NCBI GenBank assembly: GCA_947000775.1
Contig: CAMQGK010000638.1
Coordinates: 19,030,501-19,094,500 of the forward strand
Origin: Pterois miles
Lineage: Eukaryota; Chordata; Actinopteri; Perciformes; Scorpaenidae
DNA length: 64,000 nucleotides
Direction: 5' to 3'
Positions within the stretch are counted from its first letter, which is position 1; each line of letters opens with the position of its first letter. The notes under the pieces were generated by a model. That model was not told the origin of the DNA. It worked only from the letters and a program-made list of their open reading frames with translations, and did no database searches. Position numbers and translations under genes: made by a program. Of the stretch, positions 25,206 to 38,285 are shown piece after piece.

Positions 25206-26164
25206 CATTCTAGTTTCTTTTGTAAGGAGTCGAAAGCCAAATAGGATCTTTAACAATGCGGTGTAATTTATAAATTTAGCAAATTTGTTTGCAAAACCTT
25301 AATCTGAAAGGTAAGAAATACTACAGCTGTCAAATAAATGCAGTGGAGTAAAAAGTATATACGTATGTAATATGTAATATTTCCATCTGCAATGTAGTGG
25401 AAAAGATGACATGTATACAAGTTATGGAAAAATATTTGAAAACTACATTAGACTATTTGCATTTTTGTTTTGTTTTTTACTTTACTGTTGATACTTTGCC
25501 TCGCAGATCGTCAGCTTTCTGGCTGGATACCTGAGGCTGGTGCTGCGTGCACATTGATGTCATAACGGAAAAAGGAAAGTAATTTTCTCTGACTAAAAAA
25601 TGAATGCGCATGAGGAAAGCACCCTCGTCGAATGGATTGATATTGTCTCATCACGCAGTGCCCCCAAAGTGAAACTCTGCCGACCGGCTCCACGACACCA
25701 CAGTTCCAACAGCTCATGCAGACCGGCACCCGTCTCCCTCCATGCTGCTACCGGGTGAGAAAACAAGGAGCTCACGCTGCAGACCCAGCCAAAAACCTGC
25801 AGTTCCTCCACCCTCGGTGAGGGAGAAGGCAGAAGAATTAGCAGTGAGGCAATAAATAGTGAAGCGGTCCATTTCATTACATTGTATTCATGTAATAAAT
25901 ATACAAATGTTAATTAGATGTTAATCTGTGTGAGAAATAATACACAACAGCAAAACAATTGATTAATTTGACCCAGATAGACGTGATCACTATAAGCGGT
26001 TTTCACTGTATTCATGTTTGCCAGTGGAGCCTCCTAAATGTTCCTTTAAACACACAGAATGAATGTGTGCCTATGATTAATACCATTTATATTTGTAATA
26101 ACCTAAATAAATAAATGGAGATTTGCAGATGCTGCCTTAAATGGTGTATATAGTGTATAATCTT
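25206..26164. other. Non-coding DNA, no gene seen
   Basis: AT-rich, with a more GC-rich island at 25500-25860. Open frames on the minus strand there reach 94 codons but resemble no known protein. Confidence 0.45.
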
Positions 26165-26600
26165 GTATGTAAGGGATGATGTAAAGCAAGCCGGTCAGTG
26201 AAGTGGAATAAACCCCTGCAGGGCGATGCTACACACCCAAAGGACCCCGACACAAAGCCTCTGAAGCCTTTTGCATCACCCTGAAGGGGTTTATTTAAAA
26301 AAAAAATGACCCACTAGCTGTTCATAATCCTTCTTAACACACCGCTACTTACTTTAGAAATCAATAAATTGACACAAAAATGGTCCACCAGAGTCTGACA
26401 TCGGAACTGTGGCCGTAGCGGCGGTCTGTTATACATAGCAACAATCTGTTATACGTAGCAACGGACTGCTATGAAAAACATAAGAGATCAAAAAACACTG
26501 ATTGACCAATCAGAATTGATTATTCAACAAGGCCGTGTAATAAATCATATAGCATAGTTATTCCTAAGTGTCATACCCTTTATTGCAGTTTGTTCCACCA
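26165..26600 (+). repeat. Dispersed repeat with stem-loop and tandem units
   Basis: I recall a common fish repeat of this form: an inverted repeat built on aataaacccct and aggggtttatt, then sequence around ccgctacttactttagaaat, then units of ctgttatacrtagcaac, and finally caaggccgtgtaataaa. The tandem part at about 26420-26470 has two to three copies of a roughly 22-bp unit. It is non-coding. Its boundaries are estimated. Confidence 0.5.
26207..26295. repeat. Stem-loop with 23-bp arms
   Basis: Arms at 26207-26229 and 26273-26295 are reverse complements at 21 of 23 positions, around a 43-nt loop. The arms contain aataaacccctgcaggg and ccctgaaggggtttatt. It lies at the start of the dispersed repeat above and is probably one of its structural ends. 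Confidence 0.8.
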
Positions 26601-28789
26601 TGTTCAATTTAACATCATTTTCCAGTACAGTGAACTCCTCAAAAGGCTTTAAATCGATGTCATGTGAGGTGTATTTTGCAGAGATGAGTCACCTCTCTCT
26701 ATTTTTCCCCTTTCACTCAAGTTCCACTTCTGAATGGGTGCCTGTGTGTGGGTGTGCATACATTATTACATTATCTCATGCATGTGCATTTGGCTTTGTG
26801 GCTCTGTGCCCAGTCTGTTTGCTGTCAGCGTATGGTTTCTGAGAGAGTAAAACTTCAAACAGCCGCTTTTTGTCGTGCTGAAGGACGGCATCTCATTAGG
26901 AAGCACATCAGGATGTGTGTAGTTTGGTTTGTGTAACTGTGAGGAGGCAGACAGAAGTGAGCCTGCAGGAGAACATCAGGTTATCAATTGTGCTTCTTGA
27001 TTATCTGCAGTGCAGCTTATCAGCGGCAGATAAGAGAATTAGCCTGAGAATCGTTTTCTCTGTCGCAGTCCTGCTTTCTCAACAACTTAGGCCTAATGCA
27101 GGGATGATATTATTTGATTTACTTTCTTATAACAGCAGAAAATAAACTTTACTTTTGTTATTATTCCTAAAGGATTGTGTAATTTTCCCAAAACAAAAAA
27201 GTTATTTACTCTCCTGCTTCTTCATGCTGCACAAACAGAAGACCATCTGTCACTGTCAAAAGTTGCAGCTCCTGCACTGTATTACAGACAGGAAAATGGA
27301 CACAATAAAAGCGAGATAACAAAAAAGCATGTAATAAATGTGTTCACCACTTTGTGCCACAGGGCTCCTGTTGGTCTTTTAAAAGACTCATTGTGTTCTT
27401 GTCCAGTTCAGAGAAAAAGGCCACAACTTGAATTCAGCCGGCAGGTAAATTTAGTCTGGAAATGTGTTTTTTCTTAAAGATGAATCTAAAATGATAAATA
27501 CAACTTTCCCCAAACTTTCCCACTCATTTGATTTTTGAGTCAGTTATTCTCTGTGAAAATTAAGTAGTTAAGTATTAGTTTGAAAATGACTGATATTAGA
27601 TTCTGTCTGATAATCTGTGTCTGTGCATTTACTGTATCTGTCCATCTTTTCTTTTGTCTCCTCCATTGGTGTCAATTTCTCTCCCTCCCTCACTCCAGAT
27701 GATTTATGGATATCTTTTATCAATGCTGAAAGCAGGGCTCATCCGTTCTGAACTACTCAAATCCCATATCATACAGTGAAAGAAAAAGGTGATTGAAGTA
27801 TAGGGATTCCAATCTGTGTGAGTGTGTGATGGAGGAAGAGAGAGAGGTAAGGCGGGAAGAGAGGTAGAGGGAGGCAGTGACGGCCTCAGCCTTCATATGA
27901 TTTAATCAAATCCATCCATCACATCTGGATAATTAGACAGCAGCTCGGATCGCATGGCCAGCACCCATCGGTTAGAACACACACACATTTCCACACGTGC
28001 ATTCACACGCATCTCTATTTCTACATAAAAGAGCCCAGAAAACAGGAAAGTAGGGTCCCAACACAGACTGAGGTCCAATGCTGTCTGTCTGTAAGCACTA
28101 TCGCCGCTTAAACGTGTTGGCACAGATTTTAAACATTATCGGCCAGTGATGGAGTTGGGAGCAGTTTTGGTTTCCAGCCTAAGTTGGTCTCCGTCAGAGG
28201 GGTTTTCGGTGCTTGATGGCCAATTAAATGAATTAGTGCTGGCAGTCGGAGAACTCTGTGCAAAGCCAGATAATGACCAGAACACAGGGCCTCACGGCAG
28301 AAAATGTCAACAAAAAGTCATGCGGTGTCAAGTGAAGTCTTAAAAGTAGTCCTAAAATAAATTTAAGAAAGGATATATAAGCATCATGTTTGCTTAGCTA
28401 TGCTATCAGCATAGCTCTTAGCGATTCTGGTCTGTTGGTCAGTTGGTTTGGTCCACTGCTGCCTTCAAGTGGGGTCACGTTCACAGCCGTTTAAGTGGAA
28501 AATTTCTGAAAGGTCAGAGTTCACGAACTGTGATGTGTTTGTTGACATGAGAAATGCTTGAGCCCATGGAAGTTTTTATAGGTACATAAGAAGTTTCTGT
28601 GTTGTGATTTTAGTCCAAGTTTTTCTTTGCAATTGTATATGTCTGAAGAAAGTGTTGATATTCCCAACAGCCTTTACAGTCATTATGCATTCCTGCATTA
28701 CATTACCCATTTGCTAGTTTGCTAAATTGCTAGCGTCTGTGGCTCCTAGATGACAACAGTAATGGTAGTATTACGACCACTTGAATGCC
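26601..28789. other. Non-coding DNA, candidate conserved block near 28150
   Basis: No gene is recognised. A 3' splice-like signal at about 27699 leads into a short open frame without a usable donor. The stretch 28140-28330, with ggccaattaaatgaattagt, is unique-looking and rich in homeodomain-type cores, so it could be a conserved non-coding element. Confidence 0.45.
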
Positions 28790-29030
28790 CATGTCATAAC
28801 CACATACTGTAACACAAGCCAGACTGAAATATCTCAAAAACTACTGGTTATGAAACGTAGTACAGATAGCCCAGGTGATAGTCTTTCCATGGTTCCCAAA
28901 GGATGTATCCTAATGAGCTTGATGACACCCTGACTTTTCATGTAGTGCTACCATGAGGTTAATATTTGTTGCTGTCAGTGAAATGTCTCATTTTCGATAA
29001 ACTATGGGATGGACTGTCACGGCGACCCTG
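28790..29030 (+). repeat. Dispersed repeat J/K, upstream part
   Basis: Parallels 48840-49045: shared features include actgaaatatctcaa, the block around gatgacaccctgacttttc and accatgaggtt, then aaatgtctcattttcgataa against the gtctcaactattggatgg counterpart. I recall this as the upstream part of the fish repeat whose downstream part is the gctaac-rich block at 29586-29690. Repeat P lies between the two parts here. Confidence 0.65.
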
Positions 29031-29129
29031 AGGTTTTTTTTTTTATGCTCTGCTTTGGCACTCTCTCTGCGTCAACTGACTGATTTCATTCAAATGAATA
29101 TAAGGGGGAGCGTTTCTTCACCCAGGGCT

Positions 29130-29585
29130 GACCCATAGTCTGTATAAGAAGTGGACGTAGTCACTGTGACATCACCCCCTGGTTTGTGGACTGCCGTTTT
29201 GAAGCATTGAGTGTGGCATTTTAGCTGTCTCCATCTTGTTTTTGCAACCAGGAGCAACACAAGATGGAGCTAAGTACAAAACATATATTAAACAAGACAT
29301 TTTAGGTAAATCACAAGGGCAACCACTATCCACGCTCTAAAGCATTTTCTGCTTTTACATGAATGCCTTGAAACAAGCAGTTGAGACCATAAACTCATGT
29401 TTACAATGTTTAGGAGGTAATAAATCAAGTGAGAAGTAGGCTCATTTTCTCAGACTTCTATACAAGCAGACTTCTTTTTGCAGCCATTGGAGTCGCCCCT
29501 GCTAGTTATTAGAAAGAACGCAAGTTTAAGGCACTTCTGCATTGGCTTCACTTTTCAGACACGGAGGTATCCAACTGGACTGAAT
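29130..29585 (+). repeat. Dispersed repeat P, copy 2, nested
   Basis: Same family as 18000-18505 and 38400-38825, in the orientation of the latter. It begins near catagtctgtataagaagtg and ends in the shared ggcacttctgcattggcttc region. It sits between the two parts of a J/K copy, so it probably inserted into that older repeat. Confidence 0.75.
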
Positions 29586-29690
29586 GCAGTCTTAGCATGC
29601 TGATGTTAGTGAGTTTAGCTTAGTGCACAGTTGTGCCATGAGTACAGCCCCACAGAGTAGCTGGCATGGCTGTAGACAGTTTTCATTTCA
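29586..29690 (+). repeat. Dispersed repeat J/K, downstream part
   Basis: Contains agcatgctgatgttag, gcacagttgtgcc and acagccccacagagtagctg, matching 51181-51300 in the same orientation and 2816-2914 in reverse. It is probably continuous with 28790-29030 before the insertion of repeat P. Confidence 0.65.
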
Positions 29691-31013
29691 AGGACAAAGT
29701 CTTTGTACATAAAACACACTGCCTCAAAAATCTGTTGTTAATGATCGTTGTATGAGTTCTTTCAATTAGAAGATGCTTGAAGTGCTAAATAGTACATGTC
29801 ATTGTCGTATATTTGACTTGGTAATGTGATACTATTTGACTGTTGGAGCGATGTTTAAATGTGCCAAGGAAAGGGTTATGATGTTGGTTGTGATTTGTTA
29901 TCTTATTCAGACCTTCCTTGTTGATATATGTCCTGACACCTCAGCTTTGCAGAGATTTAAATCTTTACCGTCTTTCTTCACTGCTTTCTGTCATTCCAAA
30001 AATATCCATGTCTCAGTGCTAAATGTTGTAAATGTGCATACTGCCTTCATTCAAATGATTTAATGATGTTTAAAAATGTGTTTCAGTAGATTGCAATGAG
30101 ATATAGAATTACATTTACATGCTTACGTGGTAAAATTGCTTGATTTCAACAAAACAGACAAAAAGCAGCTCCAAACGTTCCCTGCATATCAAATTTGCTT
30201 TGATCCTCCTGTGTGAATGCTTAATATATAAAAGACACTCAATAATGATTCTGCCAATTACATGCACATCAGAGGATGATATGTATTGTGACTAAAGATT
30301 AGCAGTAATCCTGCCAAGATGTAATTTTTTTATTGTGCTAGCTCGTAATCAACCGACAATGCTGCATTTATGCTTTGAGTGATCCTGTTTTAATGGTTCG
30401 TTTGTGTTTACATTGATTGGACGAGGGGGTGTTGGGTGGATCCATGGGCTCTGATAGGATTTCAGAACAATATAGACTAATGCTTGTACGCATATTGTAA
30501 TGAATGCATGCACTAAGGGTTGATCTTGGGCAGTAACGGCTCAGTCTCTGCTGACTAAGAGCAGCGAGCTCTCTTCTCCTTTTCCCATCTCCTCTATTCC
30601 TCACACATTCTCTCATTGATCAAGCGAACGAGTGACAAGAATGCAGCGTCAAGATTTTAGAGGGAAGGTGAAAACTTCCCAGCGGTTTTTTTTTTTCCCT
30701 CTTGTCTTTCCACTTCATCGCTGCTGTCTCTCCAATCTCTCCTTGCATCTACTCTTTCTCTGCCACCTTCTCTCTCCATCTCGCACACTCCAATAAACAC
30801 ACAAATAAAGCCTCCCAAAGAAAATCACATCCTGATTTGTCATTATCACCTTATCAGCTGCAATCTTTCTCGCTGCATTTCATTTTCGGTTGTGACTGAG
30901 ATGTTGGTGCAGGTAATAATAAGAGCGTTTGAGCCTCAAACAGATCAGATTTGTCACAGAAAGCAGCTGGTTAAGTGAGGTGCAGTTCTGAAGCTGTAAA
31001 ATTCAAGCCTTGC

Positions 31014-31015
<2 letters not shown>
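29691..31015. other. Non-coding DNA, no gene seen
   Basis: AT-rich in the first half. A pyrimidine-rich stretch lies at 30680-30790. No repeat copy, RNA gene or coding exon was recognised. Confidence 0.5.

Positions 31016-31072
<57 letters not shown>
31016..31072. repeat. (TG)n microsatellite
   Basis: A perfect TG run of 57 bp. Confidence 0.98.
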
Positions 31073-31074
<2 letters not shown>

Positions 31075-31984
31075 CACATATGAGTGACTGTGTGTATTGT
31101 ATCTGGAGGGAGGCAGTTGCGAATTGCAGCATTTATGCTCCCACAGCGACCTGCCTTGCCAGTCGCAGCTGAAACAACATGTGCTTCAAACACCACACAT
31201 GCACAGTGGCTAATGTGAGCATTAAGTGACTCCAGTAATGCTGTTTATTCATTGATCTAAGATCATTGTAATATACTGTATTATATATATAGCATCGTAA
31301 TATACTGTATTTCTTTGAATCATGCATAGACATAAATGTAAGACGCCGTCACTGCTTACTTACAATGTGCAGAAGTATGCTTCCCATCACAAAATGAAGT
31401 CCCAGCAACAATGTATTTTGCAGACAAAATAAAAATGAACAACAAAATTATTACTCAACCTGCTTGTTGACCTTTACTGCATGTCGTCCTTCATCTGTCT
31501 CCCCTCATTTCCTGTCATGTCTTACTGTTTACTCCAAAGTAAAGACATAATATGCACCGCGATAAAGGTATTGATGTGTATTAAGTCTTCCATCTTTAGG
31601 TACTGGCATATTGTTTTAATAAAAGTGTATTTTTATTAACAGTGTAGGTGTAATACACAGAACAAAAGATGACACAACTGTAATAGATTTTTCCATTTCT
31701 AACCAAATGTTGACATTTTTACTCACAGTTCTACTGTCAATCACACATATAGCATGGATCCAGTAAATTGTGTATTAGTGACATCTTTGCTGGAAATGTA
31801 TACATCAATAAGAGACAGACATTACTGACAAGAGACTGTACGCAATGTACAAACAGTGGAAATGAATGGATTGAGGTTAAAAATGGCATGTGGTTACCAT
31901 GGTGAACGCAGCCTACAGCAGACAAACTGTTGAGTGAATGCAGAGACAAGCCCTGAGCTTGTTGCATAGATACTGTATAGATAA

Positions 31985-32041
<57 letters not shown>
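31985..32041. repeat. (GATA)n then (GA)n microsatellite
   Basis: About eleven tetranucleotide units of the GATA/TAGA type run directly into a (GA)n stretch. Confidence 0.95.
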
Positions 32042-34466
32042 AATAAATAAACATTTTAAAACATGAGATTACGATCATCTCATATGGAATGAATTTTTGA
32101 ATTTTATTCAATATTAAATAAATAAATAATTAAATAAAAATACCGAAATACATAAATGTTTCTATAAATACATAAATAAATGTAAATATCTAAAATAAAA
32201 TATATTATTTTTTTAAAAAGGACATTTTTTTTACAAAAGGACTACTTTTATTTATTTCATGGGACTTTTATTTTCTAATGCCACTTCTACATAGCGCCAT
32301 TATGAAGTTAGGCAACTGACGTAAAATAAGCTGAAAGCTACACTACAAGTTACTCAGAAAAAATAACTTTCTTCAAAAGAAAAGAAAATACAGTGATGTA
32401 GCATTTGATAGTGCCATCCCACCTCTTACTGGATGAAGTAGTTTTTATTGGTATGTTTTCATTATACAAAATATAGTCCTTTCATATAAATATACTATAT
32501 ATCCCACTCCCACATCCTCTTGTCCAGAGTCACACAAATCACATCCAGAACAAGGGTTGCAACCCTATCTCCTGCGTTGCTCATTATTGTCTTGACTAAT
32601 TGTTTAGTTCACAAAATTGTCAATAAAAAATATCCATCCCAGCTCCTCAAAGCCCCAGGTGACATCCTCAAACGTCCTGCTTTGCAGTCCACAACTCAAA
32701 GACACTCAGCCCAACATGATATAAAACAGTTAAAGTATGTTACTCCTGGAAACATAATCTGATTTTACTACCCAGGTGGTACTGGGAAATGTAGTTCAGC
32801 TAGCGTTGCTACGTGTAGCAGTGTTTGTCACCCAGAACACCTGTATCTGTCTTAAACTAGCATACAATGACCTTTTTTCTCATTTTTTCTCTCTAGTTGA
32901 TTTTGCTGAATTCTATAAATATAGGAATGTAAAACAAAACCAGATAAACACTGATGAATAAACAATGTTTTTCACGACACAAGGGGAAAAAGAGGAAGTT
33001 AAAAAGGAGGATTTCTATGTGCAGTGCAGAGGGAATAGAAAGTGCAGGGCATACAAAATGCATCACTGAGCCGCCAGCCTCCCTGACACTTGACTTTTTC
33101 CTCTTCTCTCACTTATTTTACATTCTATCCCTTTGCATCGCCGCCACATTTCTTCCCCCCATATCCCTTCATTCTCTCCATCCTCCGTTTTTATCTTCGT
33201 TCCCATGACTGTGCCCTGACACTCCGAAGCTTTGCTCCCCTCATTAACTCTCTTTCATGGGGCTGCAGATGACAATAATTGGTTTGAAAACAGGAGACAA
33301 TGGGATACAAGGATTATCCCCAGCTCACACCCACCACCACCACCCCATATACCCACTCCTGGAGGACATCTCTGCATCCTCCCCTCCACTTCCTGTCCTA
33401 GTCTCTCCTGCAGATGGCAACTCCACTTCTCCTTTCTTTTTCATGTCCTTTGTTTAATAATTGCCCGTTGGTCTCCTCTTTTTCACCCTCATCATTCCTT
33501 AACCCCTTTAAAACTTTTATTCTTTACTCTCTTGAACTTTACCTTTCACACACTTTCTTATTATCTCTCTTTTTTGTCTCTCTCTAACCCCTTCTCCCCT
33601 CTTCTTTGTTCATATTTTCTCGGAGAGCTGTGCAATGAGTCCCTGTAGGGATAAATCTTCTGTTCCTGCCAAGAGTGGAAGTGACATTACTGCCACACTC
33701 GCGCACACACACACGCACACAAAGAGAGTTCTGTGAAATGATAATGACATTTGATTAAACACTGTGACTAATGTGATGTCATCTTTCCAAGGAAACCATG
33801 AACCTGTGACAAAGTGATGGAGGGAAATGGAACAGGGAGAGGGCAAAGATGGGGAGGGCAGGTGTGAGAGGAGTGAAAACAAAAAAAGGAAACCTGAAAG
33901 GTACAAGTTCACCTCATGCCGAGAGGCAGAGAAATGTCAAGAGTTGTCGTTCTGCTCCTTCTCTCCATCACCATGTTTTCTCCGTCATTCTATCCCTCCG
34001 TCAGTCGTTTCCATTTGTCCCAAAGTCACTCTCTCCACTGCTCCGGCTTATCCCCTACTCTCCGTCTGCACTCTCTCCATCTCTTCCCTCCGGTGAGGGC
34101 TCTCGGGTTTCGGCTGTAACTGCTTTAGCGCGAGGGATAATGGTTTGTAATTCACTCCCAGCTCCTCTCTGCTGGTCAGGGGCCCACTCATGTACAAGCA
34201 GAGAGAAGTAATCACTGTGTGTGTGTTCACTTTTTCAGCCACAGTGCTTGTGAGTGTGCGTGCCTCTTTCTTTCTGATTGCATTCATGCTGTGTGTTTGC
34301 ATTATTTGTGTGCAAAATGTGTGCAGAGAGCCTTTCAGCCGTACTTCCTGTATGTGTGTGTGTTTATACTACACAGTCTGAAGCTGTATGGGGATCATCT
34401 GATATGTTACATAACATGTCAAAGTTAAATGCCCCTTCCATCCAGAAATAATGAGCGCGCACACGC

Positions 34467-34493
34467 CACACACACACACACACACACACACAC
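34467..34493. repeat. (CA)n microsatellite
   Basis: A 27-bp CA run just after the alternating purine-pyrimidine stretch gcgcgcacacgc. Confidence 0.95.
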
Positions 34494-35865
34494 TGTGGCA
34501 CCATGGTGCAAGACTCCAATACTCCACCTCCCTAGAGTATGAATAATAGACGGATCCCATATGTGTCAGCTTGTAAAACTAGATCACCAACTGTGGGCCC
34601 AAGGAAGCTTGGTCGGCCAAAGGGTGCCCCAGGGTTGGGGTGGGGTGTTTGGGTTGAGGCTAAGCAGGACAAGGCAGACTGTCCACCGTGCGGTGCCTCA
34701 CCTCAGGGTGACAAACACACAGTGGGGGCCAAATAAGAAGGCCAGTAGTATCTCAAACTATAATGCGCTTTCATTTATTGTTACTGACGATAAATACTTG
34801 TTGTTGTTATTGTGTATGTGTGTTCTTTGTGTGTATGTTTTGTTCCATACATACACGCCTCTTTCAGAAATGTGAGTAATCAAGTATAGATGGGTGAGAA
34901 ATATACTTTTTTTCTACAATTAAAAAAATAAAGTCAAAGTGGCTATAGTTAATATTTGTATAATTGTTTCAGTTTAAGGGCCAACAACTTAACTGTTTTA
35001 GTTACATGTCACGACACTAGCCTGCTTCTCTACTAACTATTTTTTGCAAAAAAAAAAAAAAAAATCAAAACCCACTGTACTACCAGCCTAGAACCAAATG
35101 ACAGAAAGTAAGCAACTAGTTGGTGAAAGTAGTGGAGCAGTTATTGGCTAAAGAGCTTAGCTAAATAACTATATCCATTTAAACTGATAATGTTATTGTT
35201 GTGTTCACAGTTTGTTTCCACTGCCAATGCATATATACTTCTGTGTTATCTTTCTTCCCAAAGAAAGTTATACTTGTCAACCCTTCATCCATATCTTTTA
35301 TAATCTTAGAATACTTTGGATACAAGGAGGAGACTGTTCTAGATATTATTTCTTGCACCGTGGTGGTGGAATCTAAAGAATAAATGTCTACAGGGACCAA
35401 TTTGTGCTACATTGGCTATTTCTGTACTTCAATCATTAGATTTCAACCTGCAGATGTCAGACAGACTGTCTGCCTGTCTTACAAATCCAGTGTCACTCAG
35501 ATTCAACTAAACAGTTTCCCAATATACTCAGAGAGTGAATGGTACTGTCGTGTTAATGCAGAAGTGCCCTCTTCACTCTGAATACTGTCTTGAATTTTGT
35601 TTGTCTCAAATTTAAATTCAGTATATTGGTAGCTGTCTTGGTTTTTATTCTATTATTTATAAAAGTAAATTCAAAAAGTTTGCTTCTGTCACACCACAAA
35701 CATAAAATGGGCAAATTGAAAAGTTTTTGTCTCAGAGAAACATGTTTGATTACAAGCTGACGGTTTAAAAAACAGTTCTGTTTCAACACTGCATCAATTA
35801 AAAAGTCCATCAATGAAGCCAGGACAGTCTTCTGGGCTTGTTAAAATGAATAAATCAACATTTTG

Positions 35866-36247
35866 AATGTCCAGTGTGTAGGCAGGCATCTAGTCGTCTG
35901 GTTGCACGACCACTGTGCAAAACTGTGGTGATGCCATTCACCTCGCTCAGAGGCCATCTTTACCATAATTACACTACTTTAAAACTACTTTGGCTGGCGG
36001 TACCACATTACTGTGATTTCACAAGCGTATTGGAGAACTATGGTGGTATGTGAAAACACTCAAGGCTCTCTCAAGAACCAGTTTTTGGCTTGTCCATTCT
36101 GGGCTACTGTAGAAACATGGCGGTGCAACATGGCTGCCATTTAGATATTCTTAGCTCCAGGTGATTATACACTAATGAAAACTTAGTTATGTCTGTTATA
36201 TTCCATTTCTGCTCATAGATCTCCCAAAATGCTACACACTGTACCTA
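35866..36247 (-). mobile_element. TIR element H, copy 1
   Basis: This is the reverse complement of element H at 39405-39900, shorter by internal deletions. Its ends carry the inverted pair around gtgtgtagg (35873-35881) and ctacacact (36232-36240). Shared internal blocks include tggctactgtagaaacatgg-like sequence (gggctactgtagaaacatgg here, catgcttctacagtagccc in the other copy) and the gaactatggtgg block. It has no coding frame. Confidence 0.75.
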
Positions 36248-37994
36248 AGAAAAATAGTGGTATCAATCTTTTCTTTGCAATAAAGCGAACAAATATATTT
36301 CCAAAACAGCCAGTTAACAGCATGCAGTAATTTAACATTTTTACAATAAGGAATGTGAACAGATTTTTCCACAAGCATCACTTGATGGACCAGATTTTCG
36401 GGAGTGTCTCAGAGCACAGAACCACGACCAATCATACAGTGCATCAGTACCTCCCACCTCACCGGTCTGTTCAGCTGCTCCACTGCACTTTTGATTTAAG
36501 CCCCTAGATTTGTTTTCTTTCCAATAGTTACTGAACTTATCAGGCTCTGACATGGGTGTGTTGTCACTGTCACGGTCCTGGTCCTTCCCTCTGTTGGCAG
36601 AGAGGTGGAGAGTTGGGTTTGTTTGTCGAGATGTGCTCAGCAATTCAATTTCACAGCTCTGTCTCCAATGAGAGCTGGAGGAGCATAAGGAGAGAGGGGA
36701 CAGTAATTGAAAGGCAGTGGAGCTCGTCCTGTGTCCTCCTACTTTTATTCCTTTTGTCTACATTGCTCTTATATTTGTGTGAACATTTGTGTTTGCCCTC
36801 TTTAATGTGGCACTCTAGTGTCATTACTGCTGCAGCAATGGTCATTTTTGGATGCTCCGTGTAGTTATCCACGAAACAATGTATTATAATTGTAGCTGCC
36901 ATGGTGCTCTCCCTCCCTTTGTCCCCGCTTATGTATGCAGCACAAAGCTGTCCCAGATTTGTCCAAAAAAAGTGTTTTGATCTCTACCTTGCTTTGAATC
37001 AAAGCCTTTTACTTTAATCAATGAGTGAATTACCTGTGCGACAGCAAAAATAATCATTTTAGCCACATGAAAGAACTTAAATTTGCATGGAAAGGTACAC
37101 TGTCATCCCAGTTAATTTAAATTTGGGAACGCATCTTTCTTAAAGTTTGAAACATGGGTGCTAAAACTGGAATTGTTCCATCAGTGATCAAAATAAAATA
37201 ATAATAATTATAGCAATAATAATAATAATAATAATTTTTATAGATCCAGGGTGACATTGTGACCAGCTAGGATTTAAATATGAATATGTAATTTTGAGGA
37301 TCCACAATTTTGTCCTTGAATTCACTGTCAATGGCACAAATCCAGTTGGTGTTGATTATAACATAATATAAAAAATAACATGTTTGTTTCTGCTTTTGAC
37401 AAGTTAACCATCTATTTAAGCCATCAAAAAATAACATACCACCAGAAATGAAAGGCAATTGCACATATTATAATCATTCTTAAAATATTTTTTTGACTGA
37501 TCCGGGCATCCATCGGCTCTCCTTTCATTGTTTCACTAAAGTGTGAACCAACAAGGGCTTTTAGTAGAATCTAACTAGGTCTGAATTAATGTTTTGGCTA
37601 TAATTTTGGCAAGAGGGGAGAGAGAGGGAGAGTCACACTGCATAATTCAGAGGGGATGGGAGATTATGTGCCATCTGTGTCCATATCCCAGTGGCCCTGT
37701 CAGAATTGATCCACAACCCTTGACCTTTACAGATACTGAGGGTGTTTTCCACCCGCTCTGTCGTGCACGGTGTGCTAGCGTGCAGACATGTGGGTGTTTG
37801 TATTTCTGTGTGTGTTTGAGCATGAGTCAGCCTGCTGCTTGCTAACCTTTCCACTGGATTACAGAGTGCAGGTCAGATACACACAAGCACTTTTTCAGAC
37901 TTTATTTTGTCGTCACTCAAATTAAAGGTCAAACATTTTCTGCTCCAATGTGGAATATTACTGGCACTAAATACACTACGTAAATAGGTTATAT
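36248..37994. other. Non-coding DNA, no gene seen
   Basis: Unique-looking sequence with an (AAT)n-like stretch at 37194-37233. Open frames up to 102 codons on either strand resemble no known protein. Confidence 0.5.
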
Positions 37995-38285
37995 GAAGCT
38001 AAAGGAGCAGTGTATAACTTTTTTGGAAATGGGCTTTTTAACTTCCTTGCAGAGTTGGATGAGAGCAATGACACCATCAACATGTCTTTACACTAAACAT
38101 GAATCTAGCAGGCACTCATTTTAGCAATTAGAATGACTAAAGACTTGAAGAGGGGAAAACTGCTGAACTGAGTCTTGTCATCACTGTGAGGTTGCCAGAC
38201 AACCAGCGGAGACTCATGAAGTCACTGCATGTGGCCATGGAAAAGCATGTAACACCCTGTGGAACTACAACTTATTATATATAAC
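37995..38285 (+). repeat. Dispersed repeat S, copy 1
   Basis: Starts near aaaggagcagtgtataactt and continues through gagttggatgagagcaatga and the tgccagacaaccagcggaga block. I recall these as parts of a common fish repeat. The reverse complement of its start appears at 59616-59690. The middle is diverged and boundaries are approximate. Confidence 0.5.

Larger units (their letters stand above)
31073..35865. other. Non-coding DNA with several low-complexity blocks
   Basis: No gene is recognised. 32100-32180 is rich in AAAT-type units, 33090-33620 is strongly pyrimidine-rich on the plus strand, and 33950-34090 is likewise C/T-rich. A 23-bp segment around cgtaatatactgtatt is roughly duplicated at 31262-31315. 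Poly(A) occurs at 35048-35064. The GC-richer block at 34560-34740 has no second copy and is unexplained. The longest open frame here (138 codons from 33232) follows the pyrimidine bias and looks spurious. Confidence 0.5.

Noticed and set aside
27700..27790. Exon-like segment after a tccctcactccag acceptor
   Set aside because: The only open frame reaches a stop after 26 codons and there is no convincing donor.
33232..33648. 138-codon frame on the plus strand
   Set aside because: It follows a C/T-rich tract, giving Ser/Leu/Phe/Pro-rich low-complexity translation; no motif or splice structure supports it.
35179..35581. Adjacent 60-73 codon frames on both strands around 35.2-35.6 kb
   Set aside because: Normal length for AT-rich DNA by chance, no recognisable domain, and open on both strands.
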